From NCBI GenBank assembly GCA_039029355.1, contig JBCCGI010000042.1, positions 3,451-67,450 on the forward strand: a stretch of DNA of 64,000 nucleotides. Reading direction: 5' to 3'. Below the pieces are notes generated by a model that searched no databases, had not been told where the DNA came from, and saw only the letters and a list, made by a program, of their open reading frames with translations. The DNA comes from JBCCGI01 sp039029355 (lineage in GTDB: Bacteria > Planctomycetota > UBA1135 > GCA-002686595). Made by a program: the position numbers and the translations under genes. Below, piece after piece: positions 9,184-17,076 of this stretch. How positions within the stretch are numbered: the stretch's first letter is position 1; each line of letters starts with the position of its first letter.

Positions 9184-10641
9184 ATGAAGGTCTGGCTATC
9201 CGCTCTCTTTCTGCCCCTCCTGCTGCTCGCGAAGGGTCCCCGACCCGCCGCGCCCCCGGATGACGTTCTGCCCATCCTGCCCGCGGGTCACAACGTCCTG
9301 GTCATCCTGGCCGACGACCTGGGCATCGACGCGCTGGAGCGCTATCTGGGCGACCCCATCGTGCCGGGCGATGCCACCGTGCCCGTGATGCTCACGCCCG
9401 CGATCGACGAGATCATGGACAAGGGCATTCGCTTCACCAACGCATGGTCGACACCGCTGTGCTCGCCGACGCGCGCGACGATCCAGACCGGACGCTTCGG
9501 CTTCCGCACCGGCATCGGGTGGGTGATCGAGAACCTGGGGCAGACCGGGTATTCGCTGCCGGATACGGAGATCACGCTGCCCCAGCTCGTGGCGGAGCAC
9601 ACGCCATCGTGGCTGAGCTACACGTCGGCGGCGTTCGGCAAGTGGCACCTCGAGGAGGTCGGCGGCTCCCCGTGCGCGCCCGTCGACGCGCACAGCTACG
9701 ACCTGTTCGACGGCTCGCCCAGAGCGGTGGCGCCGGCGTCCACCCTCTGCAACTGGCAGGAGACGATCTGCAACCCGGGTCTCATCACCCAGACCTCCAC
9801 CGAGTACATGCCCGAGCGCATCGTCGACGCCGCGATCGATTGGATCGCCGGCGTCCCGTCGGGCACGAACTGGCTGTGCTACCTCGCGCCGCAGTCGCCG
9901 TACGAGCTGCCGCACCGACCGCCGGACGATCTGCAGAGCCAGATCCCTGGCGACGACACCTGCGGAGCCTGCGAGTCGGGCGTGCGCGTTTGCTACGAGG
10001 CGGCCCTGCAGGCACTGGACACGAAGATCGGCGAGCTCCTCGATACGCTCGGCCCGAACTGGTGGACGAAGGCGACCGTGATCTTCGTCGGCGACAACGG
10101 GACGCCGGCCGGCGCATCGTTCTTCCCCATGGGCAAGCAGAAGGGGACGCTCTTCGAGGGCGGCATGCACGTGCCCTTTGTCATCGCCGGCCGCGCCGTG
10201 CACCCGGACCGCTTCGGGGACGAGTCCTCGGAGCTCGTCACCACGACCGATATCTACCGGACCGCCGGCAAGCTGATGGGCGTCAACTTCCCCGCCGGTG
10301 CCGGCGAGGACTCGGTCAACCTCCGGCCGCTGCTGAAGAAGACGCCTGGCACGCTGGCGCGCGACATCATCTACGCCGAGCGCTTCAACCCCAACCCGAC
10401 CCGCGTCGACCTCGACGAGGTCGCGGTTCGAAACGACACCTACAAGCTCGTCTGGGACTGCCTGGCAGACGAGGGGCTGCGGATGCACAACCTCATCACC
10501 GATCCGGACGAGCCCAACTCAGCCAACCTGCTCCTCGGCGGCATCCCGGCGCCCGGGACCCCGGAGCGGATGGCCTATGACGAGCTGACCGCCAAGATCT
10601 GCGAGGTCCGCGGCGACTGCGCCTGCCCCCAGGACGGGTAG
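9184..10641 (+). CDS. Exported sulfatase (arylsulfatase family)
   Basis: This 485-residue type I sulfatase hydrolyses sulfate esters, probably on sulfated polysaccharides, in the periplasm or outside the cell. The signal peptide is MKVWLSALFLPLLLLAKG. The metal-binding start of the fold is VLVILADDLG (Asp44, Asp45). The active-site signature is CSPTR at residues 93-97, the C-x-P-x-R motif whose cysteine must become formylglycine. FGKWHLEE and FVGDNGTPAG carry further expected active-site residues. The ATG at 9184 has GAGGT 5 nt upstream; an in-frame extension upstream is open but not coding-like. No formylglycine-generating enzyme or anaerobic sulfatase-maturase is in the window, so maturation must depend on a gene elsewhere. 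It converges with the S1-domain gene, with 5 bp between stop codons. Confidence 0.93.
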   Translation: MKVWLSALFLPLLLLAKGPRPAAPPDDVLPILPAGHNVLVILADDLGIDALERYLGDPIVPGDATVPVMLTPAIDEIMDKGIRFTNAWSTPLCSPTRATIQTGRFGFRTGIGWVIENLGQTGYSLPDTEITLPQLVAEHTPSWLSYTSAAFGKWHLEEVGGSPCAPVDAHSYDLFDGSPRAVAPASTLCNWQETICNPGLITQTSTEYMPERIVDAAIDWIAGVPSGTNWLCYLAPQSPYELPHRPPDDLQSQIPGDDTCGACESGVRVCYEAALQALDTKIGELLDTLGPNWWTKATVIFVGDNGTPAGASFFPMGKQKGTLFEGGMHVPFVIAGRAVHPDRFGDESSELVTTTDIYRTAGKLMGVNFPAGAGEDSVNLRPLLKKTPGTLARDIIYAERFNPNPTRVDLDEVAVRNDTYKLVWDCLADEGLRMHNLITDPDEPNSANLLLGGIPAPGTPERMAYDELTAKICEVRGDCACPQDG

Positions 10642-10646
10642 CGACG

Positions 10647-11807
10647 CTAGCCCGAAGCGGGGCCTTCGCGTTCTCCGCGCAGCGCGCGCTGGATCAGCGC
10701 GCCGAGGTTGGTCCGGGCCTCGCCGTCCGGGCCGCCTCCCAGCTCGGCCAGACGCTCGGGGTCGAGCGCGTCCTCGTCGCGCACCGGGGCGCCTCCCCGG
10801 TGGACGCGCGACAGGCTCATCCGCTCCTCCTCGACGTCGAAGTCGACGATGCGCACCGCCACGGCCTGGCCGGCCTTGAGCACCTCGCGCAGCCGGCGGT
10901 CGGGGCCGAGGCCCGATTCGGACTCGTGGATCAGGCCCTCGATGCCCTTGGCGATCGACACGAACGCGCCGAAGTCCACCGTGCGCGTGACGCGACCGAC
11001 GACGACCTGGTCGGGATGGTGCGTCTTCGGCAGCCGCTTCCACGGGTTGTCCTGGAGCTGCTTGAGGCCGAGCCCGATGCGCTTGCCGCCCTGCCGTACC
11101 GTCAGCACTTCGGCGGAGATGCTCTCGCCCTTCTTCAGGACCTCGGCCGGGTGCTCGACGCGCTCGCGCGACAGGTTGGAGATATGGATCAAGCCCTCTA
11201 GACCCTGCCCGAAGCGCACGAACGCGCCGTAGGACTCGATGCGCGAGACGCGGCCCTGCACGACCTGACCGGGCTTGAGCGAGCCGACCTCGCGCTGCTG
11301 CTGGCTCTCCTTCTCCTTGCGCTTCACGCGCTTGCGCGACACGAAGACGCGCTGGCGCTCGCTGTCGATCTCGATCACCTCGCAGGTGACCGCCTTGCCG
11401 ACCATGACGCCCGCGTCCTGGCCGCGGGCGAGGCCGGTCTCGGACTTCGGCATGAAGGCGTGCAGAGGTCCGATCTTCAGGTCGAGCCCGCCGGGGTTGC
11501 GGCCGATCACGCGGGCGTGGACCCAGCTGCCGACCTCCATGTCGCTCCACGAGGCGAGCAAGCCCTCCTCGAGGCGCGCGAGCGCCCACAGCCCGTCCTC
11601 CTGGCCGAGCACGGTGAAGTCGAGCTCCTCGCCCAGGGTCGGTGGCTCGTCGAAGTGGCGCAGCGAGATCACGCCTTGCATGCGCGGCCCGAGGTCGACG
11701 AAGACGTCGTCGCCGTGCACCCCGACGATGGTCCCTTGCCAGACACGGACGGTGTGGGCGCCGTGGTCGCTTTCGGGCTCGGGGAGATCGCGGTGGGAGT
11801 CGCGCAC
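10647..11807 (-). CDS. Protein with four S1 RNA-binding domains
   Basis: This ~386-residue cytoplasmic RNA-binding protein has four S1 (OB-fold) domains, at about residues 21-80, 93-160, 180-250 and 265-335. The clearest are the third and fourth: VVQGRVSRIESYGAFVRF with EGLIHISNLS, and VVGRVTRTVDFGAFVSI with EGLIHESESG. A lysine/arginine-rich linker (SRKRVKRKEKES) follows the second. Ribosomal protein S1 usually has five or six S1 domains in long-chain bacteria, so this is probably a shorter RpsA-like paralogue and not the main S1, though I cannot exclude the latter. I use the GTG at 11807, with GAGG 5 nt upstream; another GTG two codons earlier (11813) is also possible. It lies 60-66 bp downstream of the FAD oxidoreductase gene, behind a GC-rich hairpin. 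Confidence 0.85.
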   Translation of the reverse strand: MRDSHRDLPEPESDHGAHTVRVWQGTIVGVHGDDVFVDLGPRMQGVISLRHFDEPPTLGEELDFTVLGQEDGLWALARLEEGLLASWSDMEVGSWVHARVIGRNPGGLDLKIGPLHAFMPKSETGLARGQDAGVMVGKAVTCEVIEIDSERQRVFVSRKRVKRKEKESQQQREVGSLKPGQVVQGRVSRIESYGAFVRFGQGLEGLIHISNLSRERVEHPAEVLKKGESISAEVLTVRQGGKRIGLGLKQLQDNPWKRLPKTHHPDQVVVGRVTRTVDFGAFVSIAKGIEGLIHESESGLGPDRRLREVLKAGQAVAVRIVDFDVEEERMSLSRVHRGGAPVRDEDALDPERLAELGGGPDGEARTNLGALIQRALRGEREGPASG

Positions 11808-11836
11808 GGGCACCTCATGATATCCGCCCCGATGCC

Positions 11837-11866
11837 GCCGGCCCCCCGCGAAGGCGGGAGGCCGGC
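11837..11866 (-). terminator. GC-rich hairpin after the oxidoreductase gene
   Basis: A 13-bp inverted repeat with a 4-nt loop lies 7 bp beyond the stop codon of the FAD oxidoreductase gene. The minus-strand stem is GCCGGCCTCCCGC and GCGGGGGGCCGGC, with a CTTC loop and one G-U pair. No T-run follows, so it is either a weak or Rho-assisted terminator or an mRNA-stabilising hairpin. It separates the ATP-grasp/oxidoreductase pair from the S1-domain gene. Confidence 0.4.
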
Positions 11867-11873
11867 GCCCGGC

Positions 11874-13061
11874 TCACCCCAGGATGCCGTAGGCGTACCG
11901 CGGCCGGATCGGGCGCCCGCGACGGACCCGGTCGACCGCGAAGAAGTCGGGGTCGAAGGGGGGTCGCACGTCGCCGGCTACGAGCCCCGCCACGCCGGCG
12001 CCGACGCTGGGGCCGAGCTTGAAGCCGTGTCCGCTGAAGCCGGAGGCCAGGAACAGGCCGCGCACGCCCGGCACCTCGCCGATCAGCGGGTGGGCGTCGG
12101 GCGTCACGGTGTAGAGCGCTCCGCACCCGCCCCAGGACACGGCCTCGCCGAAGCCGGGTTGGCGCTCGGCGACCCCGTCGCGGCAGGCCGCGAGGAAGCC
12201 GCCGTCGACGCCCTCGTCGTAGCGGTCGGGATCGGGCACCTCGGCGTCGGCGTCGAAGCTCATCCGGCCGACGCGCGTCCAGCCCTTGGGCTCGGGCTTC
12301 CAGTAGAGATCGAGCTGGAGGTCCGCCACGATCGGCAGCGCCTCTCCCACGGCGGGGCTGGGCTCGAAGAAAGCCTGCTGCGGGCGCACCGCGCGCAGAG
12401 GCAGCTCGTCGCCGAGCGGGCCGAGCAAGCGCCGCGCCCACGGGCCGCCGGCGTTCACGACGGTGGGGGCCTCGATCCAGTCGCCTCCGGCGAGGCGCAC
12501 GCCATACGCCTCGCCGCCGGAGATGAGCAGCTCCTCGACGCGCGTGCCGAGGCGCAGCTCGACGCCGCACGCCTCGGCCGCGCGTCCGACGGCGCGCACC
12601 GTCGCGAGCGGATCGACGTAGGCGGCCTCGGGCTCCCATGCGCCGACGAGCTCGTCGGGGATGTGCGCGCCCGGAAACAGCCCGCGCAGCTCGGCCGCGC
12701 CGAGCACCTGAGCGGTGACGCCCAGCTCGCGCTGCAGAGCGACGTTGGCCTCGAGCGCTTCGCGCTCCTCCGCGCGGGCGAAGAAGACCATGCCGGGCTG
12801 GCGGAAGCCGATATCGTCGCCGTAGCGGCGCTCGAAGTCGGCGTAGAAGTGCAGCGACTCGCGGGCCATCGCCACGGTAACGGGGTTGCCGTAGTGCTGG
12901 CGCAGGATCGCGCCCGACTTGCCGGTCGAGCCGGCGCCGAGCGCGCTCTTCTCGAGCAGCACGACGCGTCCCGCTGCGCGCTCGGCGAGCGCGAGCGCGA
13001 TGTTCGTGCCGATGATGCCGCCGCCGAGGACGACGACGTCGGCTTGGGAGAATCTGGACAT
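11874..13061 (-). CDS. FAD-dependent oxidoreductase, DAO (glycine/sarcosine oxidase-like) family
   Basis: This 395-residue flavoenzyme would oxidise the C-N bond of an amino acid or secondary amine. The N-terminal Rossmann fold binds FAD: DVVVLGGGIIGTNIALAL at residues ~8-25 is GxGxxG-like, with an acidic end at VVLLEK. The GSTGKSGAILRQHYG segment is typical of the DAO family, and the second FAD-binding motif ASGFSGHGFKLGPSVG sits near the C terminus. An ATG start is supported by GAAGGAG about 8 nt upstream. It begins 14 bp after the ATP-grasp gene, so the two almost certainly form one transcription unit behind the cysteine-rich leader. The substrate is not evident; a product of the ATP-grasp ligase, or a peptide, is possible. 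THI-box or other thiamine context (ThiO) is absent. Confidence 0.88.
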   Translation of the reverse strand: MSRFSQADVVVLGGGIIGTNIALALAERAAGRVVLLEKSALGAGSTGKSGAILRQHYGNPVTVAMARESLHFYADFERRYGDDIGFRQPGMVFFARAEEREALEANVALQRELGVTAQVLGAAELRGLFPGAHIPDELVGAWEPEAAYVDPLATVRAVGRAAEACGVELRLGTRVEELLISGGEAYGVRLAGGDWIEAPTVVNAGGPWARRLLGPLGDELPLRAVRPQQAFFEPSPAVGEALPIVADLQLDLYWKPEPKGWTRVGRMSFDADAEVPDPDRYDEGVDGGFLAACRDGVAERQPGFGEAVSWGGCGALYTVTPDAHPLIGEVPGVRGLFLASGFSGHGFKLGPSVGAGVAGLVAGDVRPPFDPDFFAVDRVRRGRPIRPRYAYGILG

Positions 13062-13075
13062 CGGATTCAGCTCCT

Positions 13076-14038
13076 TCAGGCGACCGCCGTGGCGGCGGAG
13101 GTGGTTGCGGGGACGAGGTGGTTCGCGAGCATCGCGTAGGGGTCGACCCCGGCGGCCGCAGCGACGTCGTCGCGGTAGACCGAGGTGGCGTTGACGTCGA
13201 GGAAGACCGCGCGCCCGGAGGCCTCGACGAGGATCTCAACCCCGCCGACCTCGAGCCCGATCGCGCTCAGGACGTCGCGCGCTGCGTGGACCAGCGCCGG
13301 GTCGGGATCGGGCTCGTGCTCGAAGACCGCGCGCGGCGCCGTGGCGTCGGCGGCGTTCGCCGGAGGGCGCTCGCACGCTTCGGCGGGGCACAGGTTGAAC
13401 GTGTTCACGGCGCGCACGCGCATCGCGTACACGAGCCGGCCGCCGATCAGCTCGAGCCGCAGTACGCGCCCGTCGGCCGGCACGATGCGCTCCTGGAGCA
13501 GCCAGCTGCCGTCGCTCCTGCCGGCTGCCTCGACGCCGGCCAGGGCCTCCGCGGGGCTGTTCACCACCGTGACGCCCGAGCCGCTGCCGCCGGTGTTCGG
13601 CTTGAGGATGGCCGGGAAGGGCAGAGTCGAGAGGTCGACTTCCCGCGCTCCGGCGGACAGCGCGAGCGTCCGCGGCACCGCCAGCCCGAGGCGCGACAGC
13701 AGCAGGTACTGCCTCAGCTTGTCGAGCTCGTGGTCGAAGGCCTCGGTGCCGTTCACGACGCGGTGCCCGTCGAGCTCCAGCTTGCGCACCAGCACGCGGC
13801 CCAGGTCGAGCGCGTCGTCGTTGCCGCGCAGCGCGGCGCTGGGGCTCAGCCGGTTGAAGTAGACCGCGCCCTCGAAGCGTCCCTGAAGGTCGAACGCGTG
13901 GCTGCGGAGGTCGACGCAGCGAACACAGAGGCCGCGCTCCCGCAGGGCCTCGGCAAGCCCCAGGTTCCAGGCTTCGTTCTCGTACAACAGGACGACGGAC
14001 CGTCGGCCGTCTTGGATCGCAGCGTTCGCAGCTTTCAT
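13076..14038 (-). CDS. ATP-grasp ligase, RimK-like
   Basis: This 320-residue ATP-grasp enzyme is expected to join a carboxylate (activated as acyl-phosphate) to an amine or thiol. ATP-binding elements are visible: FPAILKPNTGGSGSGV (~141-156, Lys146), the QERIV strand (~182-186), RLELIGGRLVYAMRV, and the metal-binding end GGVEILVE...FLDVNATSVYRD (~266-290, with Asn283). A segment VNTFNLCPAEAC (~211-222) carries two cysteines whose role is unknown. It is the first full gene after a promoter, poly-cysteine mini-gene and terminator, and is followed 14 bp later by the DAO-family oxidoreductase. There is no strong Shine-Dalgarno; CCGAGAACG precedes the ATG. The substrate is unknown: amino-acid conjugate, small peptide or RiPP tailoring are all possible. 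Confidence 0.85.
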   Translation of the reverse strand: MKAANAAIQDGRRSVVLLYENEAWNLGLAEALRERGLCVRCVDLRSHAFDLQGRFEGAVYFNRLSPSAALRGNDDALDLGRVLVRKLELDGHRVVNGTEAFDHELDKLRQYLLLSRLGLAVPRTLALSAGAREVDLSTLPFPAILKPNTGGSGSGVTVVNSPAEALAGVEAAGRSDGSWLLQERIVPADGRVLRLELIGGRLVYAMRVRAVNTFNLCPAEACERPPANAADATAPRAVFEHEPDPDPALVHAARDVLSAIGLEVGGVEILVEASGRAVFLDVNATSVYRDDVAAAAGVDPYAMLANHLVPATTSAATAVA

Positions 14039-14094
14039 CGTTCTCGGGAGCGCAGGAGAGGTGGAGGTGGCGGTCCAAATGCCGCCAGGACACG

Positions 14095-14125
14095 AAAAAA
14101 CCCGCCGGGCCAGGCCCGGCGGGTT
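14095..14125 (-). terminator. Intrinsic terminator between the leader mini-gene and the ATP-grasp gene
   Basis: Read on the minus strand, a perfect 10-bp GC stem (CCCGCCGGGC / GCCCGGCGGG, loop CTG) is extended by two A-T pairs and followed directly by TTTTTT. It begins about 25 nt after the stop of the 29-codon cysteine-rich frame and ends ~55 nt before the ATP-grasp start. This position, inside the leader of an operon, is that of an attenuator, although it could also simply end a short independent transcript. Confidence 0.88.
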
Positions 14126-14150
14126 GTTCTTCCTTAGCGAGGGAAGGGGC

Positions 14151-14240
14151 TCAACAACGCCTACGGACCGGCCGCGCGGGGCTGCAGCAGCAACACACGC
14201 ACAGGACGGGGTGTAGGGCGTTCGAGAGGGTCGTCTTCAT
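14151..14240 (-). CDS. Cysteine-rich 29-residue leader peptide or peptide precursor
   Basis: This 29-codon reading frame starts with ATG at 14240 and ends with TGA. The peptide begins MKTTLSNALHP and contains CVCCCC at residues 14-19 and a final Cys29: six cysteines in 29 residues, four of them consecutive. A near-consensus promoter lies just upstream, and the predicted transcription start is about 4 nt before the ATG, so the mRNA would be almost leaderless; accordingly no Shine-Dalgarno is present. An intrinsic terminator follows, then the ATP-grasp/oxidoreductase operon. By analogy with amino-acid attenuators and the poly-cysteine upstream frames known in actinobacteria, it may be a cysteine-sensing leader. 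Alternatively it could be a substrate peptide modified by the adjacent enzymes. Translation is not proven. Confidence 0.55.
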   Translation of the reverse strand: MKTTLSNALHPVLCVCCCCSPARPVRRRC

Positions 14241-14250
14241 CGCTGGGCGG

Positions 14251-14279
14251 AAATTAGGCGGAGATTCGAAGTCCGTCAA
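14251..14279 (-). promoter_or_regulatory. Sigma-70-type promoter of the leader/ATP-grasp operon
   Basis: On the minus strand, -35 TTGACG (14274-14279) and -10 TAATTT (14251-14256) are separated by exactly 17 nt. The expected start is an A near 14244, leaving a 4-nt 5' leader before the mini-gene ATG. Such a good match stands out in DNA of this GC content and lies in the 90-bp gap after the metallohydrolase stop. Confidence 0.65.
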
Positions 14280-14331
14280 GGGGGCTTCTTCCGTCTCCGT
14301 GCGTCCTTTCTCGGTCCTCTGCGCGCGCCGG

Positions 14332-16851
14332 CTACAGCTGCAGGCGGAGGCGCACCACTTCGGTCGAGGCGTAGCAACCCGGGCAGCTGGGGTTGAGCAC
14401 GGCGCCCGCGAGGTTGGCCACGATGTACTGCGCGTAGAGCTCTAGCCCGACGCTCGACGGGTTCTGCACGTACGCGATGCTGCGTCCCGCGACACCCGCG
14501 CCGTCCACCGTTCCGGCCGCCTTCTGGACGTAGAACGGGGCCCCCGGGTCGAGCCAGAAATGCGCCCCGGGAAACACCGCGTCCTCGGGCTCGCAGCCCG
14601 GGGCTCCGGGCGTGCACACCAGCGACGAGCCGATGCTCAGGAACGCCGTCCAGCCCGGCTCGGCGTTGAAGCATGAGACCGTGAACGCGGAGCTCTCGAA
14701 CGGATCGGTGTCGACCGCGATCCCGAGCGGCGGCGCCGGCGGCGAACCGAACTTGTCGTAGCCCGGCGGCGTCTCGTCCACGAGCTCGACGTTGGGGGGC
14801 GGCGCGCCGTAGTCGCGCACAGCGGCGTACGCGCGCCGCCCGGCGACCAGGTACTTCTTCATCGCCTGGATCTCGGGCTGCGTGCCGACCCACCACTCCA
14901 GCAGGCCGGCGCCCGACAGGGCTTCCTTCGCCTCGAAGTTCTTGATCCGGTGGTTCACGAAGTCCGCGTAGATCGTGAAGTACTCGGCCGTCGCGGCGTC
15001 GGCGACCGGGCGGTCGTCGACGACGACGTAGATCGCGCCGGTGTGGCTGGTGGTCAGCGGATTGACCACGCTGTAGCCGGCGCGCGCCGCGAGCCAGCCG
15101 CTCTTCGCGACCGGGACCTCGACCTCGAACGCGAAGATCTTGCCGTCGACGCCCGTGTCGAAGTCGCGCAGCGAGGGGGTCGAGCCGGTCCACGGCGCCA
15201 GACCGCCGTTGAGGAGCAGCTCGATCTGCCCGATCAGATCGAAGGGCGGCTCGGACCGGTACGTCACCCGCGCGCGCAGGACGTCGGGGAAGCCGTCCTT
15301 CGTGTCCACGTACACCGTGCCGCCCGGCGAGACGGGAGCGGTGCCGCTGACGTCGCTCGGCGCGTAGACCTCGACGCCCAGGAACTGATGCCCGCCGGCG
15401 ACGACCGAGCTGCGGCCCTGTCGCAGGTTGCGGAGCCAGGTTTGTTGCGTCGCCGGCTCGCCGGGTTGCAGCTGGACGTACGTCGTGGGCTGCCACAGCA
15501 CGTTGGAGCCCACCGCGCACGGGTAGTCGCTGCCGCCCGAGATGGCGACGCGCTGCCCCGCCGAGAGCAGCTTGTAGTAGAGCCCGAACCAGCGGTCGTC
15601 GAGCTCCGGCTTGTCCGGAGGCTCGCACGCGTAGGGCGGCGTCGCATTCGAGTCGAGCTTGGTCGCCTCGAGGAAGTCGATCAGCCCAAAGGCGACGTCG
15701 AACGGCGCGAAGACCGGCCGGCTGATGTCGACCGTCTCGGGCAGGCTGACGAACGGGCCGGCGCCGATCTCGGCGGGCTCCCCCAGAACCAGGATGCGCG
15801 GGAAGGCGAGCCCGACGTCGCTCGGCGTCACGCGCGCGTCGTGCCCGACCAGCGCCGGGTTGGGGCTGAGGCCGAAGGGATCCTCGGGGGCGGTCCAGTC
15901 CCAACCGCCCGCGCAGACGTCGGCGTACAGCCCGACCTCGTGCTCGCCCGAGTACGCGCCGATCGGCCAGCGCTCGTGGGCCCACCCCAGCGTGGCGGAC
16001 GGGTTCGTCTCACGCATGTACTCCAGCACCGGGCGCGAGAACTTGCCGGTGCCGTCGTTCAGGTAGTGCTTGCCGGGCTCGAACGGCGGCGCGGGGAGGC
16101 CGAACTCGACCACGTTCTGCTCGGCTTGCTCCCACGGGTAGGGCTCGGGACCCGCCTCGGCGCCGCCGAAGTCGTTCGGCCGGTTGAGGAAGTGGAAGAT
16201 GTCCGCCCCATCGACGCCGATGCCCAGCGCGCTGATGTGGCCCCACTTGGAGACCGAGAACTGCGACACCTCGAGCGCGGTGTAGATGTTCTCCGGGTCG
16301 CCGACCGTGTGCGGGTGCTCGCCGCCGCCCAGCAGGTACGTCAGGTCCGAGCTCGGGACCGGCGGGTCCTGGGTGTAGTCGAAGCCCTCGTTGGTCGTGA
16401 AGTGCAGCTTGAGCTGGTCCGGGTTGAGCGGACCCACGGCCCAAAGCAGAAGCTGCCCGTACTCCCACCCGAAGTACTCCATCAGCGAGCGGACCTGCTC
16501 GACCGGTCGGCGCGGCAGGAGCGGCGTCTGCGGGTCCGGCGGATCGCAGCAGGTTGGGCAGCCCTGGACGTGCAGGTGCGTGCTCCCCGGATGCCACCGC
16601 GCGGGCGGCTTCACGAGGAACGGCGTGGGGGGGATGCACCCAGGCTCGAGGCAGCCGTCCGTGGCGGCGAGGAGGTACTCGCGCAGCCCGGGATGGCGCT
16701 CGAAGAAGGACGGGTCCCCGGGGCGGTAGTCCGGAAACGTGTTCAGGATCTGCGCGATTGCCTGGCCGGGATCGACGTGGTCGTGCCCCTCTTCGCAGTC
16801 GTGCGGGAGCAGGGGAACCAGGGCAAGGAGGAGGGGGGCGGGGGCGTACAT
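14332..16851 (-). CDS. Exported CehA/McbA-like metallohydrolase with C-terminal secretome domain
   Basis: This ~839-residue exported protein has a PHP-type hydrolase core resembling the CehA/McbA group. HPGSTHLHVQG gives a metal-binding H-x-H (residues 92 and 94), LGWAHERWP supplies another histidine, and ISGGSDYPCA a later aspartate. Members of that family hydrolyse phosphoesters or carbamates, but the substrate here cannot be read. Residues ~330-600 are beta-rich. The last ~110 residues form the hydrophobic beta domain shared with other exported proteins here (ending around ELYAQYIVANLAGAVLNP). The start is uncertain: ATG 16851 begins the hydrophobic leader MYAPAPLLLALVPLL, while an in-frame GTG at 16866 lies inside an inverted repeat. 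It diverges from the sigma gene at 17077. Confidence 0.65.
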   Translation of the reverse strand: MYAPAPLLLALVPLLPHDCEEGHDHVDPGQAIAQILNTFPDYRPGDPSFFERHPGLREYLLAATDGCLEPGCIPPTPFLVKPPARWHPGSTHLHVQGCPTCCDPPDPQTPLLPRRPVEQVRSLMEYFGWEYGQLLLWAVGPLNPDQLKLHFTTNEGFDYTQDPPVPSSDLTYLLGGGEHPHTVGDPENIYTALEVSQFSVSKWGHISALGIGVDGADIFHFLNRPNDFGGAEAGPEPYPWEQAEQNVVEFGLPAPPFEPGKHYLNDGTGKFSRPVLEYMRETNPSATLGWAHERWPIGAYSGEHEVGLYADVCAGGWDWTAPEDPFGLSPNPALVGHDARVTPSDVGLAFPRILVLGEPAEIGAGPFVSLPETVDISRPVFAPFDVAFGLIDFLEATKLDSNATPPYACEPPDKPELDDRWFGLYYKLLSAGQRVAISGGSDYPCAVGSNVLWQPTTYVQLQPGEPATQQTWLRNLRQGRSSVVAGGHQFLGVEVYAPSDVSGTAPVSPGGTVYVDTKDGFPDVLRARVTYRSEPPFDLIGQIELLLNGGLAPWTGSTPSLRDFDTGVDGKIFAFEVEVPVAKSGWLAARAGYSVVNPLTTSHTGAIYVVVDDRPVADAATAEYFTIYADFVNHRIKNFEAKEALSGAGLLEWWVGTQPEIQAMKKYLVAGRRAYAAVRDYGAPPPNVELVDETPPGYDKFGSPPAPPLGIAVDTDPFESSAFTVSCFNAEPGWTAFLSIGSSLVCTPGAPGCEPEDAVFPGAHFWLDPGAPFYVQKAAGTVDGAGVAGRSIAYVQNPSSVGLELYAQYIVANLAGAVLNPSCPGCYASTEVVRLRLQL

Positions 16852-16863
16852 GACAGGAGCGCA

Positions 16864-16886
16864 CACCGGCCTGGCCTAGGCCGGTG
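16864..16886. repeat. Perfect inverted repeat upstream of the metallohydrolase gene
   Basis: Nine-base arms CACCGGCCT and AGGCCGGTG flank a 5-nt spacer GGCCT. It sits 12 nt upstream of the preferred ATG (16851) and covers the alternative GTG start. It could be an operator in the 225-bp divergent region or a 5' mRNA hairpin. There is no T-run on either side. Confidence 0.5.
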
Positions 16887-17076
16887 CATGAGGGGGGGGG
16901 CGTAGGGCAGCGCCGAGCCTCCCAGGCAGGGCGCGAAATGACAAGATACAAGAACGCCAGGAGCCCCCCGCCGCGACTCGCCCGTCGGGCACTTTTTTGG
17001 AGGTCGACGGTAAGGTCGGCGATCGGGTTCGTTCCTGCCCTGCGGGAGGCCACTCCGACCCCGCCTCCTTCCCCTC

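Noticed and set aside
11874..13061. ThiO (glycine oxidase of thiamine synthesis)
   Set aside because: No thiamine genes or THI-box riboswitch are nearby, and the partner is an ATP-grasp ligase, so the family name only is given.
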